A stretch of DNA of 6,027 nt, taken from the NCBI GenBank assembly GCA_028280205.1, contig JANQME010000011.1, positions 1 to 6,027 on the forward strand, in the 5' to 3' direction. The notes beneath the pieces were generated by a model that saw only the letters and a list, made by a program, of their open reading frames with translations, was not told the DNA's origin and did no database searches. Below are positions 1-4,832 of the stretch, piece after piece; position 1 is the first letter of the stretch; each line of letters begins with the position of its first letter. Source of the DNA: Longimicrobiales bacterium (GTDB lineage Bacteria > Gemmatimonadota > Gemmatimonadetes > Longimicrobiales > Gaopeijiaceae). Made by a program: the position numbers and the translations under genes.

Positions 1-2
1 GA

Positions 3-416
3 CCGTCCGAGTCGCTCGTCAACCGGGCGGGCTACGGCCTGCTCAGCGCCGGACGCATGGACGACGCCGCGGCCCTCTTCGAGCTGAACGCGGCCGCGCA
101 TCCCGGTTCCGCAAACGCCTCCGACAGTTGGTCCGATGTCCTGGAGCGTCTCGGCCGTGACAGCGAGGCACGCGCCGCCGCGAACGCCGGACTCGACCGG
201 CTCGAGACCGAGGAGCTCTCCGAGGCCCGACGGGCCCTGTTGGCGAACGCCCTCGAGTCCCGCCTCGCGCGTCTGGACGGGAACACCGACGAGCTCGTCT
301 GGACGTGCGCCCCATGCGGCATGAGCTGCGACGACCGCCGCTTCCTGCGCGAGACGGAGTGCCCGGATTGTCGCGTCTCGATGGTGCGGGTGGCGGAGGC
401 GTCCCACCGCGAATAG
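3..416 (+). CDS. C-terminal part of a TPR-containing protein with a zinc-ribbon-like tail (5' partial)
   Basis: The reading frame is open from the left edge, so the start and N-terminal domain lie outside the window; only 137 residues are visible. The first part reads NRAGYGLLSAGRMDDA, then FELNAAAHPGSANASDSW, which is the signature of the short TPR-like tail common at the C-terminus of secreted serine hydrolases (beta-lactamase-like) and alpha/beta hydrolases (established pattern). A helical stretch rich in Leu, Ala, Arg and Glu follows. The last 40 residues hold five cysteines in the order C-x2-C-x3-C-x10-C-x2-C (codons between 306 and 371), ending CPDCRVSMV. This resembles the small heavy-metal-binding/zinc-ribbon domains that end CPxCGMxLV, though the usual Gly after the last Cys is Arg. 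Zn binding is inferred. The catalytic part, if any, is not visible, so the enzyme activity is unknown. The gene stops at TAG 414-416, 3 nt before the end of the convergent neighbour. Confidence 0.8.
   Translation, partial: PSESLVNRAGYGLLSAGRMDDAAALFELNAAAHPGSANASDSWSDVLERLGRDSEARAAANAGLDRLETEELSEARRALLANALESRLARLDGNTDELVWTCAPCGMSCDDRRFLRETECPDCRVSMVRVAEASHRE
306..371 (+). other. Five-cysteine metal-binding knuckle at the end of the TPR protein
   Basis: The segment encodes W-T-C-A-P-C-G-M-S-C, a ten-residue spacer, then C-P-D-C. Two C-x2-C knuckles about 14 residues apart are the standard geometry for one structural zinc. The extra cysteine three residues after the first knuckle is a fifth possible ligand or a redox residue. 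The similarity to heavy-metal-binding domains (CPxCGMxLV endings) is by eye only. Confidence 0.55.
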
Positions 417-419
417 GGA

Positions 420-2180
420 TCAGAGATCCCGGGCCTCTCGCGGGCGGGCGACGAGCTCGACTCGTTCCGGCCCGGACCCGGCGGAGAGTGTGACCCCGGC
501 GGGAGCGTACTCCGCTCCCGCCAACCTCAATCGCACCTCCCCGCTCGGGACCGTCAGGTGGTGGACGCCGTCGGAGGAACGGCTGCTGACCCACCGACAC
601 GACTCGGAGCCTGGAACCGCGGCGCACCAGCGAACCCTCGTCGCGTCCGAGAGCAGCACTCCATCCTCGTCCAGCACGACGACTTCGATCTCCACGGGAT
701 CGGGCACGGTCACGATGTTGCTCCGGGTACCGGTCTCGACACGTGTCGAGTAGCCGGCGTCTTCCACGGAGAACAGGTAGACGCCGATCGGCCGGTCGCC
801 GAGGTCCCACGAACATCCCGGAGGAGCGCAGAACGGGAGCGTGAGGACGGAGACTCCGCCTCGAGTGTGTTCCGGCGGCGGCGGCCAGTGACGGGCGTCG
901 CCGGCGATCTGCCGGATCCGGATCCGCGGCTCGTCGATCTGCCAGGCGCCCGGCATGGAGAGCGTTCCGAACAAGGGCTGGACCCGCTCCTCGGGACCCT
1001 CGAGTACGAGCGCGAGGCGAACGGTCGCGACCTCGCCGACCGCGACCGTCGCGGCCTGCTCGATCAGAGCCAGCTCCTGTTGATCGAACGGACCGGACGA
1101 GACGATGCCGACCGTGTAGGTGCCGGGAGGTAGACCCACGAAACGAAGTGTGTCGGAACGAAGGCGTGTCTCCTCTGTCTCGACGGGTCCGCGGACCCGA
1201 AGTCGCAGGGCCTGGCGCTCGCGCCTGTCCTCGGGAAGTCCTTCCAAGCTCACTTCGAGAGCACCGCCGCGAGCCAGGGGAACGGCGTACTCCGACACTC
1301 CATCGTGGAGTTCGATCAGCTTCCACGCATACCCCGAGGCACCGACCCAGAGGAGTCCCGTCTCCTCCAGGCGCTCCCGAGGAAGAACGATCGGCGAGAG
1401 ATCGTCGACGGTCAGAGCGTCGCTGTCGGGACCCCAGCCTACGTGGAATGCCCAAGACAGCTCAGCCGGAGGAAGTCGCCCCGGAAGGACCTGCCATCGC
1501 CCGCTCTGGCGGGGGTCCACGACGTCGTACTCGCTGCTCCATAGGATCCACCGTCGGACGGGTTCTACCAGCAGCACGCCCGACAGCTCCGCTCCGGTCC
1601 ACGCATCCGTCACGCGCAGGGTGATCGTCGCCGCAGGACTGACACGCAAGTGGTTGGCGGTACCCGCTGCGACGATGACGGACTCTCTCTCGCCCGGGAG
1701 CAGCCGACCCAGCTCTTCTCCACAGCGAACGCTCGACAGGTTCGCCGACCACCCCATCGGGATCTCGAACTCCCACCGTCCATCGACGACCGGCACCTCG
1801 CGAACCTCGGCCACCAAGGGCTTCGATCGTGTCGAGATGCGCGGTATCCACATCGGGCTGACGAGCATGGACCCCCGGGCGCAGGGAGTCTCGGAACCGT
1901 CGAGCTGCACGACCGTCAGCGTCCCGTGGGTCCGAACGAGCTCCTCGTCCGACTCGAAGCCGGCGGCCCTCGAAGGTGGGTCCGGTTCGCTCGTCGTGGC
2001 GGCGGTTCGCTCCTCGACGACTGGAGTCGTCGTGTACAAGGGAGCCTCGCTTCGAGCGTCGCGAACGCCGCTCGATGGCCGGAGACGAGGACCGGAAACC
2101 GTCCCGGGCTCTCCTCCCCGCCACAGCCAGACGGCCCCGAGCAAGATCCCCAGGGTCACGATCGGGATCGCCTTCCTCAC
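420..2180 (-). CDS. Membrane-anchored protein of tandem carboxypeptidase-regulatory-like beta-sandwich modules (unrecognised)
   Basis: A 586-residue protein that I do not recognise as a named gene. Residues 4-20 (IPIVTLGILLGAVWLW after MRKA) form a signal anchor or signal peptide with a positively charged start. Residues 22-85 are a Pro/Ser/Thr/Glu-rich linker. The rest looks like about five beta-sandwich modules, roughly 84-180, 183-303, 305-395, 400-495 and 496-580. They carry hallmarks of carboxypeptidase-regulatory-like or CnaB-like folds: ITLRVTDAWTGAEL, LRFVGLPPGTYTVGIV, VDGRWEFEIP, VPSGEVRLRLAGAEY. No catalytic motif is visible. The six cysteines (100, 153, 451, 456, 519, 528) include two close pairs that could form disulfides outside the cytoplasm. 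The start is GTG at 2180-2178; an in-frame TAG at 2192-2190 rules out a longer form, and only a weak purine-rich stretch precedes it. A structural, adhesive or surface role is inferred. Third codon positions look less GC-biased than in the neighbours. Confidence 0.8.
   Translation of the reverse strand: MRKAIPIVTLGILLGAVWLWRGGEPGTVSGPRLRPSSGVRDARSEAPLYTTTPVVEERTAATTSEPDPPSRAAGFESDEELVRTHGTLTVVQLDGSETPCARGSMLVSPMWIPRISTRSKPLVAEVREVPVVDGRWEFEIPMGWSANLSSVRCGEELGRLLPGERESVIVAAGTANHLRVSPAATITLRVTDAWTGAELSGVLLVEPVRRWILWSSEYDVVDPRQSGRWQVLPGRLPPAELSWAFHVGWGPDSDALTVDDLSPIVLPRERLEETGLLWVGASGYAWKLIELHDGVSEYAVPLARGGALEVSLEGLPEDRRERQALRLRVRGPVETEETRLRSDTLRFVGLPPGTYTVGIVSSGPFDQQELALIEQAATVAVGEVATVRLALVLEGPEERVQPLFGTLSMPGAWQIDEPRIRIRQIAGDARHWPPPPEHTRGGVSVLTLPFCAPPGCSWDLGDRPIGVYLFSVEDAGYSTRVETGTRSNIVTVPDPVEIEVVVLDEDGVLLSDATRVRWCAAVPGSESCRWVSSRSSDGVHHLTVPSGEVRLRLAGAEYAPAGVTLSAGSGPERVELVARPREARDL
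498..522. repeat. Perfect 10-bp inverted repeat with 5-nt loop
   Basis: GGCGGGAGCG at 498-507 is followed by TACTC and then its exact reverse complement at 513-522. It lies inside the 3' end of the beta-sandwich gene and 82 nt past the stop of the plus-strand TPR gene. No run of T follows on either strand, so it is not a canonical intrinsic terminator. It could still fold in the RNA from either gene, or be a chance result of GC-rich coding sequence. Confidence 0.5.
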
Positions 2181-2264
2181 CCTTGCACTCTACGAGTCTT
2201 AGTAGCGCTCTGTTGGACCGGCTCTAGCATGGTGAGGTCCCCCAACCGCACGAGGAGGTGCAGC
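2181..2264. promoter_or_regulatory. Divergent intergenic spacer expected to hold two promoters
   Basis: These 84 nt separate the divergent starts of the beta-sandwich gene (GTG, minus strand) and the clan-CD-like gene (GTG, plus strand). By position, the promoters or leader sequences of both must be here or inside the opposite coding region. I see no convincing -35/-10 pair on either strand: TAGCAT at 2225-2230 and TTGCAC at 2183-2188 each resemble one element but are not correctly spaced with a partner. No operator-like palindrome longer than 6 bp was found. Confidence 0.4.
2252..2258 (+). promoter_or_regulatory. Shine-Dalgarno sequence GAGGAGG setting the GTG start of the clan-CD-like gene
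   Basis: GAGGAGG ends 6 nt before GTG 2265-2267, the ideal spacing. This decides the start in favour of the GTG over the in-frame ATG at 2229, which has no purine-rich sequence in front of it, and over any longer extension of the open frame to 1650, which would run through the opposite gene. Confidence 0.8.
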
Positions 2265-3413
2265 GTGTCCGACATCTCGACTTGGCTCGACAAGGTGATC
2301 GAAACCCTGGGCAAGGTCCCCGTGGCGCCCGCGTCCGACACGGCGACCGAGACGCCGCCCGCGGAGGAGGACGAAGCCCCCCTCACCGGGATCGCCGCCG
2401 AGATCCAAGAAGCGATCGACGCCGGCGGCATCAACATCGCGATCTACATGATCGGCGATCCCGACAGCAACAACGACCGCGAGTTCAAGCGCCAGGCGAA
2501 GAAGTGGGCGGGGAACCACGGCGCGTTCGGCATGTCGGGCTCCTCGGTGAAGAAGGACCACGCGATGCCGCTCAGTCAGGATCCGGGCAAGCTGGTGACG
2601 AAGCTGCTCGATGCGATGAAGGCGTCGCTCGGGACGACCGAGACGATCCCCGTCGCGAACGTCGCGCTCTTCAGCCACGGCGGCCAGCGCAGCATGCAGA
2701 TCAACTCGAACGGCGCCGGCGGCGGGGAGGGCTGGGCGAGCGCGGGCAGCAACGTGGTGAAGAAGTTCGTGGCGGCCGTGACGCCCTCGCTCTCGAGCGA
2801 CGCCAAGATCCACCTCTTCGCCTGCACCGCGGCCAAGGACCGCGACCCCACCAAGGACGCCGACGACCCGACACGCCGCGACAGCTTCGCCGAGGATCTC
2901 CAGGAGATGACGGGCGCCGAGGTCTGGGGCCACGAGAACGCGGCGCACACCACGGGCAACTCGCGGCTGGTGCAGGTGAGCGACGAGGACGGGGACTCCA
3001 ACGCCGAGCGCTACCAGATCCGCGACGTGCTCGCGCGCAAGTTCCTGCGGCACGTCGACTCGAGCCTGTCCGACGCGCAGATGGGCTACCTCGACCAGCA
3101 GCTCGACATCAGCGAGTGGATCCGGAACAGCCTGCGCTTCCGCGGCAGCGGCTCGAGCCTTCGCGATCGCCACCAGGTGTTCGTCGAGGAGATCTCGATG
3201 ATGGGCTACGACACGCTCTTCGACCTGTTGATCGCTGACTCCGCACCGAGTGCCGCCGCCTTCCGCTCGATGTTCCCGGAGCACGATCAGATCGACAAGC
3301 TCGTCGAGGGAGCGGCCGCCGTCCACGAACGGTTCCACCGCGACATGGACGAGAAGGAGCGCGCCATCGGCGCGGCCCGCTCGAGCCCGGACTTTCCGAC
3401 GAACCCCTCCTAG
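2265..3413 (+). CDS. Putative divergent clan CD (caspase/gingipain/CHAT-like) cysteine peptidase, family not recognised
   Basis: A 382-residue protein with no signal peptide or membrane segment, so cytoplasmic unless exported by a special route. Residues 1-17 form a short helix, followed by an acidic Pro/Thr-rich linker (21-39). A predicted alpha/beta core spans about 50-240: strand NIAIYMIG (57-64) then an acidic loop and helix; strand VANVALFSHGG (130-140); helix SNVVKKFVAAV (162-172); strand KIHLFACTAA (181-190); then WGHENAAHTTGNS (221-233). In clan CD peptidases the catalytic His follows a hydrophobic strand in an H-G motif and the catalytic Cys ends the next core strand in an A/G-C motif. 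Here His138 and Cys187 fit both, 49 residues apart, close to the 48 of caspase-1 (His237, Cys285). Cys187 is the only cysteine in the protein. Residues 245-382 are mainly helical and match nothing I know. Peptidase activity is inferred; an inactive relative or a DUF4347-like domain is also possible. It converges on the di-heme oxidoreductase gene, 9 nt away. Confidence 0.85.
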   Translation: MSDISTWLDKVIETLGKVPVAPASDTATETPPAEEDEAPLTGIAAEIQEAIDAGGINIAIYMIGDPDSNNDREFKRQAKKWAGNHGAFGMSGSSVKKDHAMPLSQDPGKLVTKLLDAMKASLGTTETIPVANVALFSHGGQRSMQINSNGAGGGEGWASAGSNVVKKFVAAVTPSLSSDAKIHLFACTAAKDRDPTKDADDPTRRDSFAEDLQEMTGAEVWGHENAAHTTGNSRLVQVSDEDGDSNAERYQIRDVLARKFLRHVDSSLSDAQMGYLDQQLDISEWIRNSLRFRGSGSSLRDRHQVFVEEISMMGYDTLFDLLIADSAPSAAAFRSMFPEHDQIDKLVEGAAAVHERFHRDMDEKERAIGAARSSPDFPTNPS

Positions 3414-3422
3414 TCCCTCTCG

Positions 3423-4820
3423 TCAGAGCGACTTGAGAAAGGCGACGAGCTTGCGTCGCTCGAGCGAAGGGAAGTTGCGGAAGGTCTCCTTCGCGGCCTC
3501 CGCCTCCCCGCCGTGCCAGAGGATCGCCTCTTCGAGGCTGCGAGCCCGGCCGTCGTGGAGGTAGTTCGTGTGCTGGTTCACGAGGTAGACCAACCCGATG
3601 CTCCACAGCGGCGGCGTGCGCCACTCGCTGCCCGACGCGCCGAAGACGGGGCGGTCGTCCGCGAGCCCGGGCCCCATGTTGTGCAGGAGCAGGTCGGTGT
3701 AGGGCTGGATCGTCTGACCCGAGAGCTCCGGGAAGTCGGGGTCGTCGCCGGTCACCAGGGACGGCACGTGACACGTGTGGCACCCGGCGCGCCGGAAGAG
3801 CTCCGCGCCCTCGAGGATGAACGGGTCGTCGTGACTCCGGCGTCCGGGAACGGCGAGCGTCTTGCAGTAGAAGGTGACGCGCTCGAGGATCTCCGGGCTG
3901 ACCTCCGGCCGACCGCCGTCGGGGACCTGCACCAGCTCGCGCTGGGCATCGCTCAACGCATCGACGGGGAAGACGGAGGAGGTGATGCCGATGTCGCCGT
4001 TGAACGCGGCCGCGACCTGTTGTCGCACGGACGGCTGCTCGGCCTTCCAACCGAAGCGTCCCGGCGCCCACGCTTGGGCCTCGACGTCCCAGACCTCGTT
4101 CAGCCGGCCGGAGATTCCGTCCTCGTCGGCGTCCTCGGGGTCGGCGGGCGCGCGCAGCGTCGCCTCGGGGATCGTGTCGAGGAGGCCGATGCCGATCAGC
4201 GCCGGCGCGACGCGCGCGGAGCGCAGGGTCTCGTCGTCGATCGGGCCGTAGGCCGGCGCGTCGAAGGAGATCGCGGGACGCCGGAGCTCGTACTTCGTGC
4301 CGTCGGCGTAGCGCCCATCCTCCTCGATCCACTCGAGCCGCACGGTCGCCTCCGCCTTCACACCGGCAACGGCGTGGTTCTGGATCTGATCCCCGTACAC
4401 AGCATGGGGAACGATCCCGCGCCGCGCGTGCTCGCCGAGCCCGTCCGGTCCGGTCCGTGAGCTGATCCGCACAAGCATCGAGACCATGTCCTCTCCGGGG
4501 CGCGGCGGCCGGCCGCGCCCGTCCTTGATGTGGCAGGACTGGCAGGACATCGTGTTGAAGATCGGCCCCAAGCCGTCGCGCGCAGCCGTCGAAGCCGGCG
4601 CCGTGACCCAGGCGTTCTGGAAGAACGAGTTGCCCGCGAAGAACTTCGCTCGGCGCGTCAGCGAGAGGTTGGTCGCTGGGAAGGAGAAGGCTCCGCGATC
4701 GGCGGACTGTTGCTTGGGGATGACGTAGGTCGTCTCCCCTCCCGCCAACGGCCCCTGATCCGTGACACCGGAGAGGATCGGAAGGAGGAGGAACAGTCCG
4801 GTCTCGAGCAGGGTCGTCAT
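3423..4820 (-). CDS. Di-heme oxidoreductase, DUF1111 family (cytochrome-c-like, periplasmic)
   Basis: A full-length 465-residue member of the family annotated as di-heme or thiol oxidoreductase, a periplasmic c-type cytochrome often encoded beside imelysin proteins; its substrate is not established. Two CxxCH heme-attachment motifs are visible: CQSCH at 93-97 and CHTCH at 347-351. Typical family landmarks are FFQNAWV (66-72), GRFGWKA (254-260), SEWRTPPLWSIGL (398-410), HDGRARSLEEAILWHGGEA (422-440) and a C-terminal helix ending FLKSL. An N-terminal hydrophobic stretch (about 4-18) serves as signal peptide but lacks Lys or Arg before it, which is unusual. The ATG at 4820 is the only sensible start: an in-frame TGA lies four codons upstream, and GAGGTGA sits in front, overlapping the stop of the imelysin gene. 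Translation of the two genes is therefore probably coupled. Heme loading would need a cytochrome c maturation system encoded elsewhere. Confidence 0.95.
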   Translation of the reverse strand: MTTLLETGLFLLLPILSGVTDQGPLAGGETTYVIPKQQSADRGAFSFPATNLSLTRRAKFFAGNSFFQNAWVTAPASTAARDGLGPIFNTMSCQSCHIKDGRGRPPRPGEDMVSMLVRISSRTGPDGLGEHARRGIVPHAVYGDQIQNHAVAGVKAEATVRLEWIEEDGRYADGTKYELRRPAISFDAPAYGPIDDETLRSARVAPALIGIGLLDTIPEATLRAPADPEDADEDGISGRLNEVWDVEAQAWAPGRFGWKAEQPSVRQQVAAAFNGDIGITSSVFPVDALSDAQRELVQVPDGGRPEVSPEILERVTFYCKTLAVPGRRSHDDPFILEGAELFRRAGCHTCHVPSLVTGDDPDFPELSGQTIQPYTDLLLHNMGPGLADDRPVFGASGSEWRTPPLWSIGLVYLVNQHTNYLHDGRARSLEEAILWHGGEAEAAKETFRNFPSLERRKLVAFLKSL

Positions 4821-4825
4821 GTGGT

Positions 4826-4832
4826 CACCTCA
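4826..4832 (-). promoter_or_regulatory. Ribosome binding site of the di-heme oxidoreductase overlapping the imelysin stop codon
   Basis: On the minus strand the sequence reads CTCTGAGGTGACCACATG. The purine-rich GAGGTGA begins within the TGA stop of the imelysin gene (4832-4830) and lies 5 nt from the ATG (4820-4818). The gap between the two reading frames is 9 nt. This arrangement supports a single transcript and translational coupling. Confidence 0.75.

Noticed and set aside
1120..2202. A 360-codon plus-strand open frame opposite the beta-sandwich gene
   Set aside because: Its translation is Arg/Ser/Pro-rich with no domain pattern, and the opposite strand encodes a convincing anchored protein with beta-sandwich motifs. 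It is a shadow of high GC content.
2229..2231. In-frame ATG as start of the clan-CD-like gene
   Set aside because: No purine-rich sequence precedes it, whereas GTG 2265 has a near-perfect Shine-Dalgarno sequence.
1650..2264. N-terminal extension of the clan-CD-like gene to an upstream ATG
   Set aside because: It would run antisense through the beta-sandwich gene and yields low-complexity sequence; the GAGGAGG six nt before GTG 2265 marks the real start.
2673..2684. SHGG read as the oxyanion HGG motif of an alpha/beta hydrolase
   Set aside because: No GxSxG nucleophile elbow follows at a suitable distance, and the sole Cys in FACTAA after a hydrophobic strand fits clan CD better.
2199..3338. 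A 379-codon minus-strand open frame opposite the clan-CD-like gene
   Set aside because: Composition is dominated by Arg, Val, His, Ala and Leu without recognisable motifs; the plus-strand gene has an ideal ribosome binding site and ordered motifs.
3442..3467. Short inverted repeats (GCGACG/CGTCGC and the palindrome TCGCTCGAGCGA) as a terminator after the clan-CD-like gene
   Set aside because: Stems are short, lie within the end of the di-heme oxidoreductase coding region and are not followed by a T run on either strand.
3109..4332. A 407-codon minus-strand frame overlapping the di-heme oxidoreductase
   Set aside because: It is in another frame on the same strand as the real gene, is extremely Arg-rich, and lacks the two CxxCH heme motifs and family landmarks.
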